DNA of 7,185 nucleotides, taken from positions 1 through 7,185 of the forward strand of contig NQJI01000114.1 in assembly GCA_002256705.1 (NCBI GenBank), written 5' to 3'. The translations under genes were made by a program, and so were the position numbers. The notes below the pieces were generated by a model. It was not told where the DNA came from. It searched no databases and worked only from the letters and a program-made list of their open reading frames with translations. Positions 1-6,478 of the stretch are shown in pieces. Position 1 is the stretch's first letter. Every line of letters starts with the position of its first letter. Source of the stretch: Methylococcaceae bacterium NSM2-1 (lineage in GTDB: Bacteria; Pseudomonadota; Gammaproteobacteria; Methylococcales; Methylomonadaceae).

Positions 1-1085
1 GCCAGATCAAACAATACTGACACTGCGACAGGCGTATTAAAATCATCATCCATGGCCTGTTCAAAACGAATTTTATAATCGTCTTCCAGTGGCACATCAA
101 TAACTTCAACACCACGCAGAGCGGTGTACAATCTGTTTAAGGCTGTTTTTGCATCATTCAACTGCTCATCTGAATAATTCAAGGGGCTGCGGTAATGACT
201 GGAAAGAATGAAAAAACGGATTATTTCGGGTTTATATTGTTTCAGCACTTCACGCACGGTAAAGAAATTACCCAGCGATTTGGACATTTTTTCTTCATTA
301 ATCCGCACAAAACCATTGTGCATCCATAGATTAACAAATTTCTCACCGGTCGCGCCCTCTGACTGGGCGATTTCGTTTTCATGATGTGGAAATTGTAAAT
401 CCATACCACCGCCATGAATATCGAAATGATTACCCAGGCAACAGGTAGACATGGCTGAACATTCGATATGCCAGCCGGGACGGCCTAATCCCCAAGGCGA
501 TTGCCATGCGGGTTCGCCCGCTTTTGCCATTTTCCATAACACAAAATCCATGGGGTTGCGCTTTGCCAGGTCAACATCAACGCGTTCACCCGCCTGTAAA
601 TCCCCCAGATTCTTGCCGGATAATTGTCCGTAATTTTGAAATTTTGTTACTGCATAAAACACATCACCATTGCTGCCAATGTAAGCAAAGCCATTGGTAA
701 TTAATTCCTCAATCATGGCGATAATGTCAGGGATGGATTGCGTTGCTCTGGGCTCAATATCGGGCGGCAATACTGAAAGCGCGCGCTCATCCTCGTGCAT
801 GGCGTCGATAAATCGCCCGGTCAATTCCGCGTATGCCTCGCCGTTTTCGTTGGCACGCTGAATAATTTTGTCATCAATATCGGTAATATTTCGTACATAG
901 GTCAAGTCATAACCCAAATACCGAAAATAACGCGCGACCGTATCAAACACCACCATCACTCGAGCATGGCCGATATGACAATAATCATAAACAGTCATAC
1001 CACAAACATACATGCCGACTTTGCCCTCTACTCGCGGTTTGAACACTTCTTTTTTTCGGGTCAGGGTGTTATATATTTTCAACAT
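1..1085 (-). CDS. cysS: Cysteinyl-tRNA synthetase, N-terminal ~361 residues (partial)
   Basis: Charges tRNA-Cys with cysteine using ATP in the cytoplasm; class I aminoacyl-tRNA synthetase. Reading the reverse strand from the ATG at 1085-1083 gives a protein starting [15 protein letters not shown]. It carries the HIGH nucleotide-binding motif at residues 37-40 (within CHIGHAR), Cys28 in the YVCGMTVYD segment as expected for the zinc site, further zinc-site segments (HIECSAMS and [10 protein letters not shown]), and KMSKS at residues 266-270 in [10 protein letters not shown]. These positions match E. coli CysRS, as I remember it, almost residue for residue. The family is about 460 residues long, so roughly 100 C-terminal residues, including most of the anticodon-binding region, lie outside the window. 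No frameshift or stop is seen in the visible part. There is no clear Shine-Dalgarno site upstream of the ATG; the start rests on the match to the family N-terminus. It is divergent from the cyclophilin gene, as in E. coli. Confidence 0.97.
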   Translation of the reverse strand, partial: MLKIYNTLTRKKEVFKPRVEGKVGMYVCGMTVYDYCHIGHARVMVVFDTVARYFRYLGYDLTYVRNITDIDDKIIQRANENGEAYAELTGRFIDAMHEDERALSVLPPDIEPRATQSIPDIIAMIEELITNGFAYIGSNGDVFYAVTKFQNYGQLSGKNLGDLQAGERVDVDLAKRNPMDFVLWKMAKAGEPAWQSPWGLGRPGWHIECSAMSTCCLGNHFDIHGGGMDLQFPHHENEIAQSEGATGEKFVNLWMHNGFVRINEEKMSKSLGNFFTVREVLKQYKPEIIRFFILSSHYRSPLNYSDEQLNDAKTALNRLYTALRGVEVIDVPLEDDYKIRFEQAMDDDFNTPVAVSVLFDL

Positions 1086-1154
1086 ACATTTATAAATTAT
1101 ACCGTTAGGCAATATCTGCACACAGCGCCAACCAAATTAATAAACCGGTTACCG

Positions 1155-1188
1155 ATTGTGCGGCCGCTTAGCAACAAAACTGCACAAT
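1155..1188. promoter_or_regulatory. Spaced 7-bp dyad in the cysS/cyclophilin divergent spacer
   Basis: ATTGTGC at 1155-1161 is matched by its exact reverse complement GCACAAT at 1182-1188, 20 bases apart. Between and beside them lie two short perfect palindromes, AACCGGTT (1143-1150) and GCGGCCGC (1160-1167). The 179-base spacer between the two divergent genes must hold both promoters, but I could not find a convincing -35/-10 pair for either. The dyad could be an operator, an RNA hairpin in a leader, or chance. Confidence 0.2.
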
Positions 1189-1264
1189 TTACCAAGCACA
1201 TACTTCTCTTTCAAGATAAAAACACATAGAATCTATTATTTGCATCACCCTTAAGGAAAAATCA

Positions 1265-1849
1265 ATGCGCACACTCATTCTTTCTATGATGCTGCTTTTA
1301 ACCTCAACACTTTCATTTGCAACGGAAAAAACTATGTCAGATACACAAACAAAAGTTAAATTAACAACCACTCTCGGTGAAATTATTATTCAGTTAAATG
1401 CTGAAAAAGCGCCTGTTTCATCGGCAAATTTTTTAACTTATGTTAACGAAGGCTTTTATAACGGCACCATTTTTCACAGGGTCATTCCAGATTTTATGGC
1501 ACAAGGTGGCGGGTTCGATACCAGCTTTACTCAAAAAGCGGTTCATGCGCCTATCAAAAATGAAGCCAACAATGGCCTGACTAACACTCGCGGCACGTTA
1601 GCAATGGCTCGCACAAACGATCCCAATTCCGCTACTGCTCAATTTTTTATAAATCTCAAAGATAACTCATTTTTAAATCACACCAGCCAAACATCAAGTG
1701 GCTGGGGCTATGCTGTATTTGGCGAAGTGATTGAAGGCATGGATGTTGTCGATGCAATGGCTAAACAAGCTACCGGCAATCGTGGCGGACATCAGGATGT
1801 ACCCAAAACTGACATCGTTATTGAAAAAGCTGAAGTTGTAAAAAATTAA
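1265..1849 (+). CDS. ppiB: Cyclophilin-type peptidyl-prolyl cis-trans isomerase, possibly exported
   Basis: Catalyses cis-trans isomerisation of peptide bonds before proline and so assists protein folding. The 194-residue product holds one cyclophilin domain from about residue 30 to the end: FHR at 70-72 (Arg72 is the expected catalytic arginine), FMAQGG at 77-82, then [28 protein letters not shown] and [10 protein letters not shown]. It is very close to E. coli PpiB as I recall it, and its place beside cysS and lpxH is the ppiB position. Unlike cytoplasmic PpiB, it starts with about 19 residues resembling a signal peptide: a single Arg, a hydrophobic run, and a possible cleavage after SFA (17-19). 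The ATG at 1265 has AAGGA at 1253-1257. An in-frame ATG at 1334 (Met24) also has GGAA at 1324-1327, so a cytoplasmic form from an internal start is possible. The family call is firm; the cellular location is inferred. Confidence 0.95.
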   Translation: MRTLILSMMLLLTSTLSFATEKTMSDTQTKVKLTTTLGEIIIQLNAEKAPVSSANFLTYVNEGFYNGTIFHRVIPDFMAQGGGFDTSFTQKAVHAPIKNEANNGLTNTRGTLAMARTNDPNSATAQFFINLKDNSFLNHTSQTSSGWGYAVFGEVIEGMDVVDAMAKQATGNRGGHQDVPKTDIVIEKAEVVKN

Positions 1850-1859
1850 GCACATGGCT

Positions 1860-1902
1860 AAAGGCGCAAGGTAAAAACTTACCACTTTCACCTTGCCCCT
1901 TT
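1860..1902. repeat. Imperfect inverted repeat between the cyclophilin gene and lpxH
   Basis: The 13-base arm AAAGGCGCAAGGT (1860-1872) pairs with ACCTTGCCCCTTT (1890-1902) with one mismatch, around a 17-base loop. A shorter alternative hairpin, GGTAA (1870-1874) with TTACC (1879-1883), overlaps it. It starts 11 bases after the cyclophilin stop codon and ends 35 bases before the likely lpxH start. It might end ppiB transcription, but the following T run is only four bases (1900-1903), so it is a weak intrinsic terminator at best. Related AGGCGYAAG sequence recurs after lpxH. Confidence 0.5.
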
Positions 1903-1937
1903 TGCCTGTTCTTCTCATTAGCCAACAGAGCAATCCG

Positions 1938-2574
1938 TTGAATCAAGAAATCCTGTTTATTTCAGATTTACACATTTCACTGGAAAAACCTGAAATCACC
2001 CGTCGATTTCTTGCTTTTCTCCAAAATAGAGCGACCAAGGCGGCAGCTGTTTATATCCTGGGTGATCTTTTCGATGCCTGGATAGGCGATGACGACCCTA
2101 CCCCGCCCAACAATAAAATCCGTAAACAACTCAAACAACTGACTGATTCGGGTACGCAGGTTTATTTGCAGCAAGGTAACCGGATTGCTTACACACGGTG
2201 ATTTGTTGTGTACTGACGACCTTCCTTATCAGGCATTTCGCGCCAAATCACATGCTCGGGAATGGCAACAGGCCGTGCTATCCAAGCCCCTGCTACTGCG
2301 TCTATTGGCGGCTCGCTGGTACCGCATTCGCAGCTACTTTCATAAACGCAAAAAATCCCTGGATATTATGGACGTAAATCAAGACACTGTGATTAAAGTG
2401 ATGCATGATCACAAGTGCTTGCGCTTGATTCATGGGCATACGCACCGCCCTGACGTTCATAACTTTGAAATAAGCGGTCAACCCGCGCAGCGTTTTGTAC
2501 TGGCCGCATGGAGCAAGGATGCGGGGGAAATTTTATGCTGGAACAACAAGGGGTATGAAATAGAAGTCATTTAG
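1938..2574 (+). pseudogene. lpxH: UDP-2,3-diacylglucosamine diphosphatase, internal deletion plus frameshift
   Basis: LpxH is a manganese metallophosphoesterase at the inner membrane. It cleaves UDP-2,3-diacylglucosamine to lipid X and UMP in lipid A synthesis. The N-terminal part (TTG start at 1938, weak AGAG at 1927-1930) has ISDLH (Asp10, His12), LGDLFDAWIGDDDP (Asp43) and GNR (Asn81), then stops at 2199-2201 after 87 residues. The C-terminal part continues in another frame from about 2182 with LLTHGDLLCTDD, KSLDIMDVNQ and IHGHTHRP (HGHTH at 2431-2445), ending at 2572-2574. Compared with E. coli LpxH (240 residues, from memory), about 30 codons between GNR and the THGD motif are missing. 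Only one base separates the two codon frames, so the net loss is about 89 nt and not a multiple of three. All known metal ligands survive on the two pieces. It is either a true pseudogene or an assembly error. No ATG start is available; an upstream TTG at 1893 lies inside the inverted repeat and is less likely. Confidence 0.9.
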
Positions 2575-2620
2575 GAAACAGGTCTACCCACTTTAGGCGT
2601 AAGGCGAGTAAGGTCATTCA

Positions 2621-2670
2621 GGGTTTGACAAGGCTCTCCTGAGCGTAGCCGAAGGGCACAATACGAACGG
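2621..2670. repeat. REP-like dispersed intergenic repeat (candidate)
   Basis: The segment contains TTTGACAAGGCT, CCTGAGCGTAGCCGAAGG and ends in CGAACGG. Strings of the type 'GACAAGGCTC ... GAGCGTAGCCGAAGG ... CGAACGG' are, as I recall, common intergenic repeats in many bacterial genomes. Only this one copy is visible, so the repeat nature rests on recognition of the motif and not on copies in the window. GGCT (2632-2635) can pair with AGCC (2647-2650). Confidence 0.45.
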
Positions 2671-2727
2671 ATTAACTTAAAACTGTCACGTCTTAAGTTG
2701 ACGGCTTGCAACAGCATATCAGGCGCA

Positions 2728-2784
2728 AAGTTAAAGGGCAGACAAGCCCGTTACTTGGGGATTTTGCCTTTTGCCTTTAACCTT
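2728..2784. repeat. Imperfect inverted repeat upstream of xoxF
   Basis: TTAAAGG (2731-2737) pairs with CCTTTAA (2774-2780), and AAG (2728-2730) can pair with CTT (2782-2784) across one unpaired base. Inside, CAAG (2743-2746) pairs with CTTG (2754-2757). The left side begins AGGCGCAAAG and the right side includes TTTTGCCT, echoing the inverted repeat at 1860-1902. It may act as a boundary between lpxH and xoxF transcription, but no T tract follows. Confidence 0.4.
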
Positions 2785-2798
2785 GAGTCTATTAAAAG

Positions 2799-2826
2799 TT
2801 GACTTTTTAGGCAAAATCATTAAATC
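2799..2826 (+). promoter_or_regulatory. Candidate sigma-70 promoter of xoxF
   Basis: TTGACT (2799-2804) and TAAATC (2821-2826) are separated by 16 bases. This would give a leader of about 120 bases before the xoxF ATG. The -35 element matches the consensus at five of six positions; the -10 element is weaker. It is the best pair I found in the region, but the leader is long and another promoter nearer the gene is possible in the AT-rich stretch 2880-2930. Confidence 0.45.
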
Positions 2827-2883
2827 TAGTGGCTTGGCGTGAAAAATTCCTGCCTGTATCGGGTCGAAAAAATCACCCAAAAA

Positions 2884-2895
2884 ACTAATATTAGT
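2884..2895. promoter_or_regulatory. Perfect 12-bp palindrome in the xoxF leader
   Basis: ACTAATATTAGT is its own reverse complement. It lies about 60 bases before the xoxF start codon, downstream of the candidate promoter. Palindromes of this size can be operator sites for dimeric regulators, but AT-rich DNA also yields them by chance and I do not recognise it as a known binding site. Confidence 0.25.
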
Positions 2896-2939
2896 CTTAA
2901 AAAAACATAATCAGTATTTTGTCTAATTAACAAGGTACC

Positions 2940-2945
2940 AGGAGA
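2940..2945 (+). promoter_or_regulatory. Strong ribosome binding site of xoxF
   Basis: AGGAGA at 2940-2945 lies 8 bases before the ATG at 2954. It is the best Shine-Dalgarno match in the window, as expected for a highly expressed enzyme, and it fixes the xoxF start. Confidence 0.85.
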
Positions 2946-2953
2946 AATATAAT

Positions 2954-4879
2954 ATGAAGAAGCCTTTAAAAAGTTGGCTGCTTGCTTCAAGTGTAGCTGC
3001 AATATTAGCTGCACCAGCAATTTCAACTGCAAACAGTGGTGTTGAAACCCTAACCAAAGATCCAGCTAACTGGGCAACTTGGGGTGGCGACTACGCTGGG
3101 ACTCGTTACAGCAAGCTGGATGAAATCAACGCTACCAACGTAAAGAATCTGCAACCTGCATGGTCTTTTTCTACAGGTGTATTACGTGGTCACGAGGGCG
3201 GCCCATTGGTTGTTGATGATGTTATTTACATCCACACACCTTTTCCTAACACTGTTTACGCAATCAACCAAAAAACTCAATCCGTTATCTGGGAATTCAC
3301 ACCGACACAAGATGCTGACGTGACTATCCCTGTTATGTGTTGCGATACTGTCAACCGTGGTTTAGCTTACGGCGATGGAAAAATTTTCCTGCAACAATCC
3401 AATACTGTTTTAACCGCGTTAGACGCTAAAACCGGCAAGCGCGTTTGGAGCGTACAAAACGGTGATCCCAAACTGGGCATGACCAACACTGCCGCCCCCT
3501 TAGTTGTTAAAGATACCGTTCTAACCGGTATTTCCGGTGGTGAATTTGGTGTTCGTGGCTTCCTGGCTGCTTATGACATTAATACTGGCAAATTAAGATG
3601 GAAAGGCTACAGCATGGGCCCGGATAAGGACACGCTGATTGACCCTAGCAAAACAACCACTTGGGAAAACGGTAAAGTCACTCCAGTGGGCGCTGATTCC
3701 AGCTTAAAAACATGGGAAGGCGACCAATGGAAAATTGGTGGCGGCACAACTTGGGGCTGGACCAGCTACGACCCTAACTTGAACTTGATCTATTACGGAT
3801 CAGGCAACCCATCAACATGGAACCCTGTACAACGTCCGGGCGACAACAAATGGTCTATGTCTTTGTGGGCACGTGATGCTGACACTGGCGCAGTTAAATG
3901 GGTATACCAAATGACTCCACACGATGAGTGGGATTTTGACGGTATCAACGAAACTGTTCTGGTTGACCAGGAAGTTAAGGGCAAAATGCACAAAACTATC
4001 GTGCATTTCGACCGCAACGGTTTTGGCTATACACTGGATCGTGAAACAGGCGAGTTGTTAGTTGCCGAGAAATTCGACAAATCAGTTAACTGGGCAACAC
4101 ACGTTGACATGAATACAGGTCGTCCACAAGTTGTGCCTGAGTACAGTACCGAACACAATGGTGAAGATGTAACTACAAAGGGAGTTTGCCCTGCTGCGTT
4201 AGGCAGTAAAAACCAGCAACCGGTTTCTTACTCACCACAAACCGGTCTGTTCTACATTTCAGGCAACCACCTGTGCATGAACTACGAACCTTTCGAAGTA
4301 TCCTACACAGCAGGTCAGCCTTATGTTGGCGCGACTCTGGACATGATGCCTGCGGGTGCAGACGTCCTGACAGGAAAACCGGATGGTACAACCAATCTGG
4401 GTCAGTTCACTGCATGGGACGCTAAAACAGGTAAAATAGCTTGGTCGAACAAAGAACCTTTCTCGGTTTGGTCCGGTTCATTGGCTACTGCCGGTGGCGT
4501 CGTATTCTACGGCACACTGGAAGGCTATCTGAAAGCGGTTGATGCTAAAACAGGCAAGGAATTGTACAAATTCAAAACTCCTTCCGGCATCATCGGCAAC
4601 GTTAATACCTGGAAATACGACGGCAAACAATATGTTGGCGTTCTTTCCGGTATCGGCGGCTGGGCAGGTATCGGTATCGCTACTGATTTCAATAAACAGC
4701 TGGAAGAAGCCCAAGCTAAGGCTGCGGCTGAAACCGATCCAGTGAAAAAAGCTGAACTGGAAAAAATAGCAGTGAAAATATCACAAGAAGGATTGGGTGC
4801 TACCGGCGCTTACGCAAGTTTGGGTTCTTTCACCAAACAAGGTGGTACATTCACTGTATTCGCATTACCTAGCAACTAA
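2954..4879 (+). CDS. xoxF: XoxF-type lanthanide-dependent PQQ methanol dehydrogenase
   Basis: Periplasmic quinoprotein that oxidises methanol, passing electrons to a c-type cytochrome. The 641-residue precursor has a signal peptide (MKKP, then a hydrophobic run to about residue 26, ISTA|NSG). The beta-propeller shows the vicinal Cys129-Cys130 pair next to PQQ, Glu197 (GGEFGVRG), Trp267 (GTTWGW) as the likely PQQ-stacking residue, Asn285 ([10 protein letters not shown]), and WDFDG with Asp327 as catalytic base and Asp329 two residues on. That second Asp is the XoxF hallmark for lanthanide binding; calcium-dependent MxaF normally has Ala there. The overall sequence resembles the XoxF5 clade as I recall it. 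Unusual: about residues 578-612 form a charged, Ala/Lys/Glu-rich segment ([15 protein letters not shown]... KAELEKIA) where the XoxF sequences I remember have a short loop, making the protein longer than the usual ~600 residues. It is monocistronic by appearance: own promoter, strong RBS, terminator 31 bases after the stop. No xoxG or xoxJ is in the window. Confidence 0.97.
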   Translation: MKKPLKSWLLASSVAAILAAPAISTANSGVETLTKDPANWATWGGDYAGTRYSKLDEINATNVKNLQPAWSFSTGVLRGHEGGPLVVDDVIYIHTPFPNTVYAINQKTQSVIWEFTPTQDADVTIPVMCCDTVNRGLAYGDGKIFLQQSNTVLTALDAKTGKRVWSVQNGDPKLGMTNTAAPLVVKDTVLTGISGGEFGVRGFLAAYDINTGKLRWKGYSMGPDKDTLIDPSKTTTWENGKVTPVGADSSLKTWEGDQWKIGGGTTWGWTSYDPNLNLIYYGSGNPSTWNPVQRPGDNKWSMSLWARDADTGAVKWVYQMTPHDEWDFDGINETVLVDQEVKGKMHKTIVHFDRNGFGYTLDRETGELLVAEKFDKSVNWATHVDMNTGRPQVVPEYSTEHNGEDVTTKGVCPAALGSKNQQPVSYSPQTGLFYISGNHLCMNYEPFEVSYTAGQPYVGATLDMMPAGADVLTGKPDGTTNLGQFTAWDAKTGKIAWSNKEPFSVWSGSLATAGGVVFYGTLEGYLKAVDAKTGKELYKFKTPSGIIGNVNTWKYDGKQYVGVLSGIGGWAGIGIATDFNKQLEEAQAKAAAETDPVKKAELEKIAVKISQEGLGATGAYASLGSFTKQGGTFTVFALPSN

Positions 4880-4910
4880 TTCATCTGATTTTTTAGATTG
4901 ATTGTCGAAG

Positions 4911-4943
4911 GCCCTGGTTGAAAATCAACCAGGGCTTTTTTTT
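4911..4943 (+). terminator. Strong rho-independent terminator of xoxF
   Basis: GCCCTGGTTG (4911-4920) pairs perfectly with CAACCAGGGC (4926-4935), and one more A-T pair leaves a three-base loop. A run of eight T follows (4936-4943). It begins 31 bases after the xoxF stop codon and should separate xoxF from the gene downstream. Confidence 0.95.
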
Positions 4944-4972
4944 GACTTTTATTTCCCTGTAAAGCTTATAAT
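4942..4972 (+). promoter_or_regulatory. Candidate sigma-70 promoter of the adaptor gene
   Basis: TTGACT (4942-4947) starts inside the terminator T run, and a perfect TATAAT lies at 4967-4972. The 19-base spacing is longer than the ideal 17, which lowers confidence. Transcription would start near 4980, leaving a leader of about 90 bases to the ATG at 5069. In that leader GGTTGT (5015-5020) can pair with ACAACC (5037-5042). Confidence 0.5.
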
Positions 4973-5068
4973 TTATAGCCAAAGCCATTGATCCTAGTTA
5001 AAGTCCAGATAGTCGGTTGTGGACGAATCTATACAAACAACCAATTTACATCCTTCTTTTTTACCCTG

Positions 5069-6076
5069 ATGAAAACGCTGTTAATAGCCTGCTTTTTTGC
5101 ACTCAATCTCTTTTGGACACCCTCAGCTATTGCTGATGATGAAAAGCCCTCATCTGAAATACAAAAGGATGCCGGACAACCGATTGTCAGGCTTGACACT
5201 AAAGCCCAAAAATTATCAGGCATTGAAACATTAATACTCAAACCGGCCAGCCATCATGCTGAGTTTACCGCTTACGGAAAAGCCATCAACATACAATCCT
5301 TGCTGGCCTTGCGTAATCGCTATTTGCTTGCATTAACTGAACGTAGCAGCGCCAAGGCAAAATTTAAACAAGCTGAGCAGAACATCGACCGCCAGCAAGA
5401 TTTATATCGTCATGGCGTAAGTTCAAAACGCAACTTGCAGGAACAGCAAGCACAATGGCAAGCCTATAAAGCCCAGGTCGATGCGACTGATTTTCAAGGC
5501 AAAGCAATTATTGATGAAGCCCTGCTTAACTGGGGCAAAGAACTCACCGATTGGGCACTATCCAGTAATTCGACGAGATTAGGCGCCTTTTTATCAGGCC
5601 GGCAAACACTGCTGCAAATTACTTTACCGGCCAACAAACATTTGCCTGACAGCATTCAGACTATTTATATCGAGGTGTCAGGCAACCGCAGCAAAGCCCA
5701 TAAAGCCGAACTGATTTCAATTGCTGCGCAAACAGACACTGCCGCGCAAGGTGAAAGCTATTACTTCCAAACCGGCGACAAAAACATCATAACCGGCATG
5801 AACGTAACCGCCTGGATTCCCGAGGCAAACGAGCAAATGGCTGGCGTTATCATCCCGAAATCCGCTCTGATCTGGTATATGGATCAGGCGTTGGTGTATC
5901 TTAAGACCTCAGAAGAAACCTTCCGTCGCCGCACACTAGACCATTATTCAGTATTGGCTGGGGGTTATTTTATTCCTGACGCAATCAAACCTGGAGAACA
6001 AATCGTTACCAAAGGTGCGCAAATGTTGCTGTCGGAAGAGATGCGCGGGCAAATTCCCAGTGAAGATGACGATTGA
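5069..6076 (+). CDS. RND-type efflux periplasmic adaptor (HlyD/membrane fusion protein family)
   Basis: Adaptors of this family link an inner-membrane pump to an outer-membrane channel. From the ATG at 5069 the product is 335 residues. It starts with a signal peptide (MKTLLIACFF, likely cleavage after SAIA at residue 22), then a short beta region (about 38-72) and a predicted alpha-helical hairpin (about 78-113 and 118-150, Gln/Ala/Lys-rich, turn at HGVSSKRN). Beta-rich domains follow (about 178-250), with a conserved-looking GVIIPKSALIWY at 259-270 and a C-terminal GAQMLLSEEMRGQIP. I see no obvious lipoyl half-motif on either side of the hairpin, so it is a reduced adaptor. No Shine-Dalgarno precedes 5069; the start is chosen because the signal peptide begins there. 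A TTG at 4988 would add 27 unlikely residues. No pump or channel gene follows in the window, so substrate and partner are unknown. The context beside xoxF suggests, but does not show, a metal-related role. Confidence 0.8.
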   Translation: MKTLLIACFFALNLFWTPSAIADDEKPSSEIQKDAGQPIVRLDTKAQKLSGIETLILKPASHHAEFTAYGKAINIQSLLALRNRYLLALTERSSAKAKFKQAEQNIDRQQDLYRHGVSSKRNLQEQQAQWQAYKAQVDATDFQGKAIIDEALLNWGKELTDWALSSNSTRLGAFLSGRQTLLQITLPANKHLPDSIQTIYIEVSGNRSKAHKAELISIAAQTDTAAQGESYYFQTGDKNIITGMNVTAWIPEANEQMAGVIIPKSALIWYMDQALVYLKTSEETFRRRTLDHYSVLAGGYFIPDAIKPGEQIVTKGAQMLLSEEMRGQIPSEDDD

Positions 6077-6099
6077 GGAACGCAAATTTATGGCTTTAT

Positions 6100-6135
6100 G
6101 TGGAACCCGAGCCCTCCGGCTTCGCCACGTTCCAC
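6100..6135. repeat. Nested hairpin after the adaptor gene (terminator-like or REP-like)
   Basis: GTGGAAC (6100-6106) pairs perfectly with GTTCCAC (6129-6135), and inside it AGCC (6110-6113) pairs with GGCT (6118-6121) around a four-base loop. It begins 23 bases after the adaptor stop codon. There is no T tract, so it is not a standard intrinsic terminator. The two-level stem fits a REP-type intergenic element or an RNA-stabilising hairpin. The rest of 6077-6268 holds only the promoter below. Confidence 0.5.
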
Positions 6136-6202
6136 GCTATAGGGATTTTCTATCGAATCCACCTTACAAATTTCGGCCTCACGCTTTCGGATAAATGACT
6201 AC

Positions 6203-6230
6203 TTGTCTACTTTTTACTCTTATTTAGAAT
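6203..6230 (+). promoter_or_regulatory. Candidate sigma-70 promoter of the RHH/membrane-protein operon
   Basis: TTGTCT (6203-6208) and TAGAAT (6225-6230) are 16 bases apart. A second -10-like box, perfect TATAAT, lies at 6241-6246 but lacks a good -35 partner. The surrounding DNA is very AT-rich. RHH proteins often repress their own promoter, so an operator could overlap here; I see no clear repeated site. Confidence 0.45.
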
Positions 6231-6268
6231 ATCCTATACATATAATTAACATTAATGCGGAGTAATTT

Positions 6269-6478
6269 ATGAGCACACGCCTGAATATAACCATTTCTGA
6301 CGATTTGAATAACGAGCTTGACAAAGCGGTTGCGGAATCTGAAACCAATAAAAGCGAGATTTTTCGTAAAGCCTTAACGCTTTATCTTGCTATGTATGAA
6401 GGACGCAAAAAAGGCCGTAAGGTCGGTCTTGTTGATCCGGAAACGCAAAAGCTGGAAACCGAGATCATCGGACTGTGA
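6269..6478 (+). CDS. Small ribbon-helix-helix (CopG/Arc-like) DNA-binding protein
   Basis: 69 residues. The N-terminus TRLNITISDDLNNEL looks like the RHH beta strand (about 3-9), followed by helix A (about 10-24), the turn ETNKSE, and helix B (about 28-44, IFRKALTLYLAMYEG). This is the whole DNA-binding fold of this family, which works as dimers or tetramers. A basic linker (GRKKGRKVG) and the tail GLVDPETQKLETEIIGL follow; in antitoxins the C-terminal tail usually binds the partner. GGAG at 6259-6262 lies 6 bases before the ATG. The stop codon overlaps the next gene's start in GTGA, so the two are translationally coupled. The likely role is autorepression of the operon, perhaps as an antitoxin; that second point is inference from size and layout only. 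Confidence 0.85.
   Translation: MSTRLNITISDDLNNELDKAVAESETNKSEIFRKALTLYLAMYEGRKKGRKVGLVDPETQKLETEIIGL

Larger units (their letters stand above)
2575..2953. other. 379-base gene-free region upstream of xoxF
   Basis: I see no coding sequence here. The left half (about 2590-2785) is a patchwork of repeat-like and hairpin-forming sequence. It includes AACTTAA (2674-2680) with TTAAGTT (2693-2699), a perfect 7-bp dyad with a 12-base loop. The right half (about 2790-2953) is AT-rich and holds the likely xoxF promoter, a perfect palindrome and the ribosome binding site, each listed separately. The short reverse ORF at 2826-3032 overlaps the xoxF start and has no family features. Confidence 0.7.

Noticed and set aside
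1096..1101. Reverse-strand TATAAT as the cysS promoter -10 box
   Set aside because: There is no -35-like hexamer at a usable distance, and the start of transcription would fall within a few bases of the ATG.
795..1229. 144-codon forward ORF
   Set aside because: It lies antisense to the N-terminal half of cysS, whose reverse-strand reading has the HIGH motif and zinc-site residues; the forward translation shows no family features.
1893..1937. Longer lpxH start at the TTG at 1893
   Set aside because: It would begin inside the inverted repeat and add 15 residues not expected in LpxH; the TTG at 1938 places the DLH motif at the family position.
2175..2201. Programmed ribosomal frameshift in lpxH
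   Set aside because: There is no slippery heptamer at the junction, and about 30 conserved codons are missing, which frameshifting cannot restore.
3929..3943. Calcium-dependent MxaF identity for the dehydrogenase
   Set aside because: The WDFDG motif has Asp two residues after the catalytic Asp; MxaF usually has Ala there.
3793..4017. Reverse-strand ORFs inside xoxF
   Set aside because: They are shadows of a clearly coding forward frame with a full set of methanol dehydrogenase motifs.
4988..5068. Adaptor start at the TTG at 4988
   Set aside because: It would place 27 non-signal-like residues ahead of a well-formed signal peptide that begins at the ATG at 5069.
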